A stretch of 64,000 nucleotides of DNA from Candidatus Gastranaerophilales bacterium (GTDB taxonomy: Bacteria; Cyanobacteriota; Vampirovibrionia; Gastranaerophilales; Gastranaerophilaceae), in contig CALVHA010000011.1 in assembly GCA_944327255.1 (NCBI GenBank), positions 1 through 64,000 on the forward strand, in the 5' to 3' direction. Below are positions 52,581 through 61,075 of the stretch, in pieces. The translations under genes and the position numbers were made by a program. A model generated the notes under the pieces. The model saw only the letters and a program-made list of their open reading frames with translations. It searched no databases and was not told the origin of the DNA. The stretch's first letter is position 1. Each line of letters begins with the position of its first letter.

Positions 52581-54842
52581 ATGGTAAATAATTTTGATAA
52601 ACTTCATAATCCGCAATTCGGCAGCACAACTGCGAACTTTGGCATGTACAACACAGCTGGGGGGAATCAATATCCTCCTGCAATGCAAGCACAATTGAAC
52701 GGAGAACGAATAAAGGATGCTGCAAACGATAACTACATTGCCAATCGTGTAAATGCTTTCTCAGAAGTAGACCCTATGCTCCAGATGGGGATTGCATTGC
52801 CGGTATGGCTTGTCATGAATCAGGCTATGGATAGGTATATAAAAGCATGCGGTGGGGAGTATTCCCAGTCAATTCCTGGCAGAATAGGAAATTTGGGAGA
52901 TAAAATTACAAATTTCTTTACTAAAAATCCTGTTGCAGAGAGAATTAATAAAGTACTTCTTGGCGGGCAAAGATTTGCAAAGAAAAACATATATGACAAA
53001 TCCGCACTTCTGAGAGCTTTTGACAGAACCCCATCACAGCCAGAGTTATCACTTGTAAAACAGCAATTTCACGGTGATTTGAGCATGATTGCTCATGATA
53101 TATCAAATGCCTGTGACGCATTTTTGAAACCTGTACAATCTGCAAAAGATTTAGACTGTTTGGGCGCAACAAAAGCTGACATTCAAAGAGTAGAAGCTCT
53201 ACTCAAAAAGGCCGCAACCGCAGAAGAAAAGGCACTTATATTACAAGCTGAAGAATTCAGGTTATTAAGTCCGGATAAATCTGAAAAGACTATTCGTGCA
53301 TTTAAATATAATACAAAACCGGAATTTCGAGCAAAGCTGGTAAAAGATCTTAAAATCAAGTCAATGAATTTTAAAGATGCAGCAGAATTTGAACTTTTAA
53401 AAGGCGATCCGCTAAAGTATCACGATAAACTTATTGAAGCATTTAAACGTGTAAATAAAAATATTTATGCAAGAGTTGGATGGTCAGATAAAAATATTGC
53501 GACAAAAATTAACGGAGAAATATTCGGTAGAAAAATCAAATTTACAGAAATTGCCAACCTACTGCAAGCTGCAAAAGGTATGTCTAATACAATGCACAGC
53601 TCAAAACTCGGAAGAGGGATGGCGAAACTTTCCAATATGATTATGGAAGGAGCTACAAGCAGAATAGCAGGCGGGAAAATTATGGCTTTAATACAGGCAT
53701 ACTTCCTGGCAGAAGCTCTAATTATGGCTAACAAACAAGAAACTACAGGTGATAAGTTTAGATCCCTTGCAGAGAGGATGACTGAACTTATCGGATTCTT
53801 TGTATTTATGCCTCCATCGATTAAGTTAATGCATAAAATCGGTGGTTTGCAGTACAGCGGTATGACGCCTGAACAGATTGAAAACTACAGGCGCGCAGTA
53901 AAAGAATTTAACGAAAAAGTTATGAACTGCGCATTTGCAAATAAAAAAGAATATAAAAAAGCAAGAAAGATTTTAAGAGAACAATTCAGACCTAAAACGA
54001 AAAATCCTTTTGTCTGGATGTCCAGAAAATGCGCAGATATTATAACTGTAGGCTTAGAACAGGTAAGACCTTATACAAGAGTTAAACAAAAAGAAGTTAA
54101 TCTATGTATTAGCGAAATTACGAAAAATCCTATTCAATACCTCAAAAATATCGGGCCAAGATTGAAAGATTTTGCCTGCAACCCTAAATACTGGCTAAAA
54201 CAAATGGCAGGTTACCCTGTAAGGTTTATCTTACCAATGGTAGTGTTTGCAACGTTCTTTAATAAACTTGCGGTAAAAGGCTGTCATGCAATATTCGGGA
54301 AACCGAAATATTCCATTCTTGATAAAGAAAAATTTGAGAAGGAACAAGCAGAAGCGGAAAAACATCATCAGGAAGAACTGGCAAAAGCACAACAGGCAAC
54401 CATTAATCCTAGCGAAACAAACCTGTTAAATAAATATAAAAATACTCAACAAACACAGAAAATTTCTAAACTGTCAGCTCAGGGAAATAACTCAACAAAT
54501 TTACTGAATAAGTACAAGGATGCAGATCTGCAACAGGAAATTCTTCAGCCAACAACAATGATAAACAACAATATTTATACACAGAATAAACCTCAACAAC
54601 CGCAACCTGAGAATAAAAACATTAAATCAAGCGTTACTCCAAAACAAAAAACTGAAGGAACCTCACAAGAAAAAACTAAACAAGTAAATCAGGCTGAAGC
54701 AACTAGATATATTCCATCTCCCGAGCCTGTAAAATTGAATATACAGCAAACTACGAATTCAGCAGAAGCCGATTTAGCATTGAAGAGTGCGGATGAAGCT
54801 GAAAAACGTGCAATAGATATTTTATCCGGCAAATTTAGCTAA
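52581..54842 (+). CDS. Large lineage-specific membrane-associated protein
   Basis: A 753-residue protein without a recognised domain. A Phe/Gly-containing polar leader (HNPQFGSTTANFGMYN) is followed by hydrophobic stretches near 66-82, 362-385, 395-412 and 540-560, with long basic helical regions between. The C-terminal 150 residues are Gln/Lys/Asn rich and disordered, and carry the motif NLLNKYK twice (ETNLLNKYKNT and STNLLNKYKDA). The general plan is similar to the protein at 28560-29567. It overlaps the convergent gene at 54835 by 8 bases. Function unknown; internal membrane or surface scaffold are both possible. Confidence 0.65.
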   Translation: MVNNFDKLHNPQFGSTTANFGMYNTAGGNQYPPAMQAQLNGERIKDAANDNYIANRVNAFSEVDPMLQMGIALPVWLVMNQAMDRYIKACGGEYSQSIPGRIGNLGDKITNFFTKNPVAERINKVLLGGQRFAKKNIYDKSALLRAFDRTPSQPELSLVKQQFHGDLSMIAHDISNACDAFLKPVQSAKDLDCLGATKADIQRVEALLKKAATAEEKALILQAEEFRLLSPDKSEKTIRAFKYNTKPEFRAKLVKDLKIKSMNFKDAAEFELLKGDPLKYHDKLIEAFKRVNKNIYARVGWSDKNIATKINGEIFGRKIKFTEIANLLQAAKGMSNTMHSSKLGRGMAKLSNMIMEGATSRIAGGKIMALIQAYFLAEALIMANKQETTGDKFRSLAERMTELIGFFVFMPPSIKLMHKIGGLQYSGMTPEQIENYRRAVKEFNEKVMNCAFANKKEYKKARKILREQFRPKTKNPFVWMSRKCADIITVGLEQVRPYTRVKQKEVNLCISEITKNPIQYLKNIGPRLKDFACNPKYWLKQMAGYPVRFILPMVVFATFFNKLAVKGCHAIFGKPKYSILDKEKFEKEQAEAEKHHQEELAKAQQATINPSETNLLNKYKNTQQTQKISKLSAQGNNSTNLLNKYKDADLQQEILQPTTMINNNIYTQNKPQQPQPENKNIKSSVTPKQKTEGTSQEKTKQVNQAEATRYIPSPEPVKLNIQQTTNSAEADLALKSADEAEKRAIDILSGKFS

Positions 54843-55659
54843 ATGCCTTAAAACTTCTTTCAACATTCTTTTCAATAGTTTGTTTTACAGAATCATATTC
54901 AGTCTCAAGCGCTGTGTGCTCTGTATCAAGAGCTTTCAGTTCATTATCATATTCTTTATCTTTTGCCTGAATTTGTTGTAATGCATAATTATATTCTGCT
55001 TCAGCTTTAGCAAGTGTAGAATCGTCAGCGTCCGTTTCAACAATATCAAGAGCAGACGTGTAAATTACGGATTTCCATTCAATATTATCAACTGCATTTT
55101 CATCATCACTTGTTTCTGCATATTGTGCAACTTCAAGAGTAACAGTTCCGTTTTGGAGTGCATATTGAATCCACTTTGTACTGTTTAAGTCTGCATCACT
55201 TAGAACCGTCCACGACTGTTCTGAAGCCGGTGATTTTGTGTCATTATTTCCATTCATTCTGTACCATAAATTTGTATACCAGTTCTTCGCGCTTGAATCA
55301 TCGGTATCATAGTTCTGTAGGAATTCCTCAAGCGAATTACTATTTTCAAAATTCCCAGCATCGGCTTCACTAACCATTGCCTGTCCGTAGGAATTAACAA
55401 TTACATATTGAGTTTTAAGCTCCGAATACTGTGTAAGCATAGCTGCAGTCAATTTCTGGGATATTTTATTTCCCTCGGAATCATAAGTAGTGTAATTTAA
55501 CTGGGTAGCGTTTAAAGCTTCAAGATACTCCTCACCAACTCGCGCAGTACTGTCAGAAAGCCTCATTTTAGCATTAGTAATACTCTGCGCCTGTCTTTCA
55601 TTATCGTTGAGACGCTGAGTAATTGTTAATAATCTGGCTTGTCCTGCAGACATTCCCAT
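54835..55659 (-). CDS. Helical protein with conserved N-terminal block, possible secretion substrate
   Basis: A 274-residue protein starting MGMSAGQARLLTITQRLNDN at the ATG at 55659, which has AAGGA 9 bases upstream (the frame also opens at a GTG, 55665). The amphipathic N-terminal helix, acidic variable middle (about 85-205) and C-terminal coiled coil (KDKEYDNELKALDTEHTALE) recall flagellin-like or type III needle-type export substrates in overall layout only. The protein at 43342-43860 has the same plan. No Sec signal peptide is present. Function unknown. Confidence 0.6.
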   Translation of the reverse strand: MGMSAGQARLLTITQRLNDNERQAQSITNAKMRLSDSTARVGEEYLEALNATQLNYTTYDSEGNKISQKLTAAMLTQYSELKTQYVIVNSYGQAMVSEADAGNFENSNSLEEFLQNYDTDDSSAKNWYTNLWYRMNGNNDTKSPASEQSWTVLSDADLNSTKWIQYALQNGTVTLEVAQYAETSDDENAVDNIEWKSVIYTSALDIVETDADDSTLAKAEAEYNYALQQIQAKDKEYDNELKALDTEHTALETEYDSVKQTIEKNVERSFKAFS

Positions 55660-55770
55660 ATGCACATATCCTTATAGTTATACTCTATTATCTACGACAA
55701 ATGGTGGAATAAACTTTAAAATGGGTATAAAAAAATTTACAAATATTAACATTTATGATAATATTTGCTT

Positions 55771-56361
55771 ATGGAATTATGTTTATTTCAAGGAACGTTT
55801 AATCCTATTCATAACGCACATTTGAGAGTCGCGAATTATGTAATAGATAATTGCGGAATAAAAAAAATAATATTTATTCCTGCATTTGTTCCACCACATA
55901 AGCCTTGTGATATCAAAATGGCTGAGCATAGATTAAATATGGTTAAACTTGCAATTGAAAATAACAACAAATTTCAAATATCTGATATTGAATATAGGCT
56001 CGGCGGAACATCTTATACCTATCGCACTATATGTGAATTGTGTAAAGAGTATTTGCCAGAAAATAAGATAAAATTTATTATAGGGACAGATGCCTTCAGA
56101 CATATAGAAAGCTGGTATGAAACTGATAAATTAAAAGAAAGGCTTAGATTTTTAGTATTTTTAAGAGATTCAAATTTTAATGAGAGTGAATTCAATTATT
56201 TAAATAAAAAGGGGTACGATTTTGAAATTATGCCTCTGAAATTTGAGGATATATCCTCAACGGAATTAAGAAATTTTATAAGAAGAGGTACTGAACTATC
56301 AAAATTTGTCCCACACAAAGTAGAGGAATATATAAGAAAACATGGTTTATACAAAACTTAA
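55771..56361 (+). CDS. nadD: Nicotinate-nucleotide adenylyltransferase
   Basis: Transfers AMP from ATP to nicotinate mononucleotide in NAD synthesis. The nucleotidyltransferase motifs LFQGTFNPIHNAHLR (GxFxPxHxxH) and C-terminal ISSTELRNFI (SSTxxR) are intact; IIGTDAFRHIESWY is also typical. At 196 residues it is of normal length. The start is the ATG at 55771. No Shine-Dalgarno is present, and TATGATAAT-like -10 sequence lies 7-15 bases upstream, so translation may be leaderless. It overlaps yqeK by 20 bases. Confidence 0.95.
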   Translation: MELCLFQGTFNPIHNAHLRVANYVIDNCGIKKIIFIPAFVPPHKPCDIKMAEHRLNMVKLAIENNNKFQISDIEYRLGGTSYTYRTICELCKEYLPENKIKFIIGTDAFRHIESWYETDKLKERLRFLVFLRDSNFNESEFNYLNKKGYDFEIMPLKFEDISSTELRNFIRRGTELSKFVPHKVEEYIRKHGLYKT

Positions 56362-56935
56362 TGAAGCGGAAATAAAAAACTGGCTTGCAGAAAACCTTAG
56401 TGAAGAAAGATACTCTCATTCACTGGGTACGGCTAATTGTGCAAGAGAACTTGCAAACAAGTATGGATTAGATGAGCAGAAAGCATATATTGCAGGACTT
56501 TTACATGATTGTGCAAAATGTTTTCCAAATGAAAAATTATTGGAAATTATCCATAATAACCTTGAGATTGAGGAAAGTGAACTTCAAAATTATAAGACTC
56601 TTCATGCCCCGGTAAGTGCATATATTGCAGAAAAAGACTTCGGCGTCAGCGATAGAGAAATTCTTTCTGCAATAAGATGGCATACTTTAGGGAAAATCGA
56701 TATGAGTGATTTTGAAAAAATAATCTTTCTTGCGGATAAGATAGAGCCAAATACAAGAGAAAAAGAACATACTGAAGAAATTGTAAAATATTTACAGGAG
56801 GATAACGGTTTAAATAAAGCATTACTAAAATGTTACAAAAATACAATAAAGAGTCTTGTAAAGAGAGATTTAAAAATATGTCTCCTCACAATAGAAATAT
56901 ACAACAAGCTTGAGGAAAATGTAAACGGATTTTAA
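56342..56935 (+). CDS. yqeK: HD-domain YqeK-like diadenosine tetraphosphatase
   Basis: A 197-residue HD-superfamily hydrolase of the YqeK family, which splits Ap4A symmetrically. Metal ligands are visible in RYSHSLGTA, GLLHDCAK (His-Asp pair) and IRWHTLG, with LADKIEPNTRE as the family signature. It follows nadD with an overlapping start, the standard arrangement; the usual third gene rsfS is missing and the HerA-like gene comes instead after 62 bases. Confidence 0.92.
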   Translation: MVYTKLNEAEIKNWLAENLSEERYSHSLGTANCARELANKYGLDEQKAYIAGLLHDCAKCFPNEKLLEIIHNNLEIEESELQNYKTLHAPVSAYIAEKDFGVSDREILSAIRWHTLGKIDMSDFEKIIFLADKIEPNTREKEHTEEIVKYLQEDNGLNKALLKCYKNTIKSLVKRDLKICLLTIEIYNKLEENVNGF

Positions 56936-56997
56936 CCATTTGACACAAAAAAAGCATGTTCGTGATAAAATTAAACTGGTAGTAAAAGGAAGTATCA

Positions 56998-59196
56998 ATG
57001 AAAATATTAGAAGTAAAAAATAATCTGGTAAAAATTTCTTATACAGCGCAGGATAATCTTGTACTTGCCGGATTTGTAATAATTGAAGATTCCAAATATC
57101 CATATGTTGCTCAGGTTATGAGCTTGAAAGCAGACAGTGGTCTAAATTATGCAATAGTAAAACTTTTGTTTACTTTTAATGAAGAAGGTATCGTTAAAAA
57201 TTATAATGGTACAATCCCTGAACTTGATGCAACAATTACAAGTCTTTCTTCTAACGAACTTCTTGATATTCTACCGGTTATTGAGCCACTAAAGATAGGG
57301 AAGCTTGCTCAACAAAATTTCCTTTTAAATATCGACTATTCTGCATTGGAAAAAAATCTTTTAATATGTTGTGATAAAACAGAAAATACAGATATTTTAC
57401 TATCAAATCTTGCAAAACAAATAACAGAAAAACATAGTAAATCTGTCATATTTGATACGACTGGAACAATTAATTCAGAAAATAAACTTGTATTTGGAAG
57501 AGATTTTAAACTCCCTCTAAATTATGAAACAATTAATTTTATCTACGAGAACGACTTGAATGACGTTGATCCTACAAGTAAAGCGGTAATTCAGGATATA
57601 TTTCTTGAAGTTCAAGAATATTCAAAAACTGTTTTAGACAACTTTATTCCATTTAATAACTTTATTGATGTTGTCGAATCTCAATATAGAGAATTATCAA
57701 TACCAGAACTAGCACTTCTTAAAAATAGGCTTTTAAAATATAAAGAAGAAGAGGTGTTTGCGCAGTCTGCAAAAGAAATTCAGTGTATTAGAAGCGCAAT
57801 TAGAGGGAACTTGTCAACAACATTTGATATCTCAAGAGCTGATGCTGTATTGCAAAAACAAATTATTAGCTATATCTATGATGAAATCTGTGCAATGGAT
57901 TTATTCGTATACTCACTTGCGGAAATTAATAATGACAATGCAGATAAAAAATTAATACGTAAAATGCTTGCACAGGACAAGATTTATACAACAATATCTT
58001 GTCCTCATAATTATAAATATTTGTATGAATTGAAGGATCGTGCAAGCAATATGATATTATTTGCACCTCAAACAGTACAGCATGACTTTGCTTCATATAA
58101 TGTGTTTCTAAATAAACTTAATACAGATGAGTGCATTATATATGGAAAGGCGACGCAAAATATTCCTCTTATTGTTGAAATGATGCCTATTGAGGAATTA
58201 GATGATGCAATAAAGGCAGAAGAAGAAAATAATATTTCACCGATACAACAGGAGGCTGGAAAAGACGAAAATATCCAGCAGAAGGACGATTTTTCTGAAG
58301 AATCAGATTCATATGACTATGAAACAATGGCTACAGATACGGCGATAACTATACAAAAAGACGTGCCTCTGGAAGCCATAAAAGAAGAAGAACCAGAAAA
58401 TCTCGTTGATCTCCCTCAAATAGATGAACAACAGTCTAGATGTGAAATGGAAGAATTGCAGGAGACAACTGAGGAACAGGAAGAAGTTATAGATTTACCA
58501 CAACAGAATACTCAGGAAGAAGTTCAGAAAAGCATTGAGGAAGATATTAGAGAAGAGTCACAGGCAGAAAATGCTGATGAATTAGTGCTGAATGAAGAGC
58601 CTATACCTCAAATTGACGAAGATATCCTAGTTGAACCAGAACAACCAATGATTGAAGAAGAAGTGGTTGAGCCTGAAACAGAAGAATTGAATGAAGGAAT
58701 TGAGCTTAATGAACCACAGGTATTATCTGAAGAATACATAGAAAAACCTTTAGAGGAAGAAGATATTCTTGAAGAACCTGTGATAGAAGAAGAAGAAGAA
58801 GAAGAAGAAGAAAGTTTGCCTGAGATTAATGAAATATTAGACAACGCATCTAAACAGTCTGATAGTGAGGAAATACCTGAACCATTAACAGAAGAAGACC
58901 TCGATTATATTGAACATCTTAATATGACTGATGAGACAGTAGTCGATGAGGAATTGGAAGACAGAGTTTCTGAAGAAGAGCAGCCTCCAGTAGTGCCAAT
59001 TTATCCGGCAGAATCCCCTATTTCAAATAATACTTCTCCTAGTTTTGAGCCTGGAGATAAAGTTCTTCACCCTAAATATGGTGAAGGGATTGTAGAAAAA
59101 ATGATTAAGTACGGGAATAAAATTCTATGCTCGATAAGCTTTGCAAATGGTAGAAGACTTTTGGATCCTACAATTTCAGAAATAAAAAAAGTATAA
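56998..59196 (+). CDS. HerA-like protein lacking Walker A, with acidic linker and UvrD-type C-terminal domain
   Basis: A 732-residue protein of mixed origin. The first 110 residues look like the HerA/HAS barrel (LVLAGFVIIEDSKYPYVAQV), and the next block has the position of a HerA ATPase, but where a GxxGxGKS loop is expected it reads LICCDKTENTDILLSNL. Residues about 400-675 are extremely Glu-rich and probably disordered. The last 50 (FEPGDKVLHPKYGEGIVEKM ... GRRLLDP) match the Tudor-like tail of UvrD/PcrA helicases, which binds RNA polymerase. A role in transcription-linked DNA work is a guess from the tail. AAAAGGA precedes the ATG. It follows yqeK. Confidence 0.6.
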   Translation: MKILEVKNNLVKISYTAQDNLVLAGFVIIEDSKYPYVAQVMSLKADSGLNYAIVKLLFTFNEEGIVKNYNGTIPELDATITSLSSNELLDILPVIEPLKIGKLAQQNFLLNIDYSALEKNLLICCDKTENTDILLSNLAKQITEKHSKSVIFDTTGTINSENKLVFGRDFKLPLNYETINFIYENDLNDVDPTSKAVIQDIFLEVQEYSKTVLDNFIPFNNFIDVVESQYRELSIPELALLKNRLLKYKEEEVFAQSAKEIQCIRSAIRGNLSTTFDISRADAVLQKQIISYIYDEICAMDLFVYSLAEINNDNADKKLIRKMLAQDKIYTTISCPHNYKYLYELKDRASNMILFAPQTVQHDFASYNVFLNKLNTDECIIYGKATQNIPLIVEMMPIEELDDAIKAEEENNISPIQQEAGKDENIQQKDDFSEESDSYDYETMATDTAITIQKDVPLEAIKEEEPENLVDLPQIDEQQSRCEMEELQETTEEQEEVIDLPQQNTQEEVQKSIEEDIREESQAENADELVLNEEPIPQIDEDILVEPEQPMIEEEVVEPETEELNEGIELNEPQVLSEEYIEKPLEEEDILEEPVIEEEEEEEEESLPEINEILDNASKQSDSEEIPEPLTEEDLDYIEHLNMTDETVVDEELEDRVSEEEQPPVVPIYPAESPISNNTSPSFEPGDKVLHPKYGEGIVEKMIKYGNKILCSISFANGRRLLDPTISEIKKV

Positions 59197-59228
59197 AAAA
59201 AGCCCTTTATTTCTAAAGGGCTTTTTTT
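59195..59228. terminator. Bidirectional rho-independent terminator
   Basis: A stem of AAAAAAGCCCTTTA with its complement and a 4-base loop, with T-runs on either strand. It lies between the convergent genes ending at 59196 and 59245 and can serve both. Confidence 0.88.
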
Positions 59229-59244
59229 ATAATAGAAAATTTAA

Positions 59245-59916
59245 TTAATCTTGCTTAATTTCTGCAGGATTAAGGATTGCACAATTTGTATTATTAACCT
59301 GCATTAGCTGCGCAAATCTCTTAAGATCAGCCTGAATTTCTGGGAATGTGTTATAGTGCATAGGAATAACAGTTTTTGCGCCCAGCCAGTCTGCAGCAAC
59401 GACAGCGTGTTCAATATCCATAGTATAAGTTCCACCAATAGGCAAAAGTGCAATATTAGGTCTATAGATTTCCTTATAAGTTTTAAAATCAGGGGTTAAA
59501 CAAGTATCCCCAGCATGAAAAATCCTAACACCTTCTATATCAAAAAGAATACTTGCAGCAACACCTCCATATGAACCGTCAGGTAAAGAGCTTGAATGAT
59601 AGGCCGGAAGGAAGATAACTCTTCCCCAATCATAATTAAGCCAGCTACCCAAATTAACCGATCGTGTTTTAGCCTTCTGAGAGGAACAGTAAGTTGCAAC
59701 TTCGACCACAGCCGTAATAGGAGCTTTTTTATTTTTTGAAATTTCAACAGCCTGTCCAAGATGGTCAGAATGTCCATGCGTTACAAAAATATCAACAATA
59801 TTTGATTTTTTATAATCATATTTTTCATTTACAGACACATAAGGATCAACCAAAATTGATTTATCACCTGTTTTGAATTCAAAGGCACTGTGTCCAATAT
59901 ACTTTAAGTCTACCAT
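59245..59916 (-). CDS. UPF0173 metallo-beta-lactamase-fold hydrolase
   Basis: A 223-residue metal-dependent hydrolase. The zinc motif THGHSDHLG (46-54) is intact, with further ligands in YHSSS, FHAGDTCLTPDF and VIPMHYNT. The start LKYIGHSAFEF fits UPF0173, whose physiological substrate is unknown. The gene has a good AAGGAGA upstream of its ATG and appears monocistronic, divergent from ribD over 60 bases. Confidence 0.92.
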   Translation of the reverse strand: MVDLKYIGHSAFEFKTGDKSILVDPYVSVNEKYDYKKSNIVDIFVTHGHSDHLGQAVEISKNKKAPITAVVEVATYCSSQKAKTRSVNLGSWLNYDWGRVIFLPAYHSSSLPDGSYGGVAASILFDIEGVRIFHAGDTCLTPDFKTYKEIYRPNIALLPIGGTYTMDIEHAVVAADWLGAKTVIPMHYNTFPEIQADLKRFAQLMQVNNTNCAILNPAEIKQD

Positions 59917-59961
59917 ATTCTCTCCTTCTATTATCTTTCATACTCACAATAGCATTTTTTT

Positions 59962-59970
59962 TGATAAAAT
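59962..59970 (+). promoter_or_regulatory. Extended -10 giving a leaderless ribD transcript
   Basis: TG-A-TAAAAT ends 6 bases before the ribD ATG, which places the predicted start on the A of the ATG. No Shine-Dalgarno is present. Confidence 0.55.
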
Positions 59971-59976
59971 ACAAGT

Positions 59977-61020
59977 ATGGACTACGAAAAATTAATAAAA
60001 ATATGTATAAATCTGGCATCACAGGGAGAAGGAAATGTATCTCCTAATCCTCTGGTTGGTTGTATTATTCTCGATAAAGTAGGAAATATTATATCAAATG
60101 GCTATCATAAAAAATGTGGGGAAGCACATGCAGAGAGGGATGCTTTGTTGAAGTTGAAGAATGATGAAGCTCGAGATGGAACACTTATCGTAAACCTAGA
60201 ACCTTGTTCTCATTATGGCAAAACCCCGCCATGCGCAGATTTAATTATAGAAAAAGGTATAAAACGAGTAGTAATTGGGATGCGTGATGTTAACCCGATT
60301 GTCGCAGGGAACGGAATAAAAAAACTTAAAAATGCGGGGATAGATGTTATAGAAAATGTTTTAGAAAGCGAATGCAGAGCGCTTAATGAAGTTTTTATAA
60401 AAAATATGACGGAACATAAAACATTTACAGCAATAAAAACAGCTACAACACTTGACGGGAAAATTGCAACGTCAACGGGCAGTTCAAAGTGGATTACATC
60501 ACAATCTGCCCGTAGAGAAGTAAAAAAGATAAGAAACAGATATGATGCTATTTTAACATCATCCGGAACTGTGCTTGCAGATAATCCTGTAATGCTTCAC
60601 CGCAAAAAAATTATTATAGACAGAAACTTGAAAACGGATTTTAAAAACTCTCAAATTTATAAAAACGGCGAAATTTATGTTTTTCATGATAAAAATTTGC
60701 ATGCTGAAAATTTTGGAAATATAACTTTTTGTCCAGCTCCTATAGATGGAAATAAGGTAAACTTGGAATTTGTACTAAACAAATTATATGAATACGGAAT
60801 TATGAGTGTATTAATAGAGGCTGGAGGACATTTAAACGGTGAAGCACTAAAGTATGCGGACAAAATTTACCATTTTATTGCACCTAAAATTGTCGGAGAC
60901 AATAAGGCATTGTCTTGCTATGACTATAGAGCAATTGATAATATTGAAGAAGCAGAGTTATTCCAAATTAGAGACGTCAAAGCATATCCGCCAGATATTT
61001 TAATTACCCTTACACGATAA
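59977..61020 (+). CDS. ribD: Bifunctional riboflavin deaminase/reductase
   Basis: Carries out two steps of riboflavin synthesis. The N-terminal deaminase domain (1-145) has zinc motif HAERDAL (51-57) and EPCSHYGKTPPCADL with Cys77 and Cys86. The C-terminal reductase domain (about 150-347) starts FTAIKTATTLDGKIATSTG and has VLIEAGGHLNGEAL. At 347 residues it is slightly short but complete. No ribE, ribBA or ribH and no FMN riboswitch is adjacent. The gene seems to be translated from the 5' end of its mRNA. Confidence 0.95.
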   Translation: MDYEKLIKICINLASQGEGNVSPNPLVGCIILDKVGNIISNGYHKKCGEAHAERDALLKLKNDEARDGTLIVNLEPCSHYGKTPPCADLIIEKGIKRVVIGMRDVNPIVAGNGIKKLKNAGIDVIENVLESECRALNEVFIKNMTEHKTFTAIKTATTLDGKIATSTGSSKWITSQSARREVKKIRNRYDAILTSSGTVLADNPVMLHRKKIIIDRNLKTDFKNSQIYKNGEIYVFHDKNLHAENFGNITFCPAPIDGNKVNLEFVLNKLYEYGIMSVLIEAGGHLNGEALKYADKIYHFIAPKIVGDNKALSCYDYRAIDNIEEAELFQIRDVKAYPPDILITLTR

Positions 61021-61075
61021 AACTTTACTTTTAATTTTCAGGGATTTATCATAGATTTGTTAAGGGGAGATAAAT

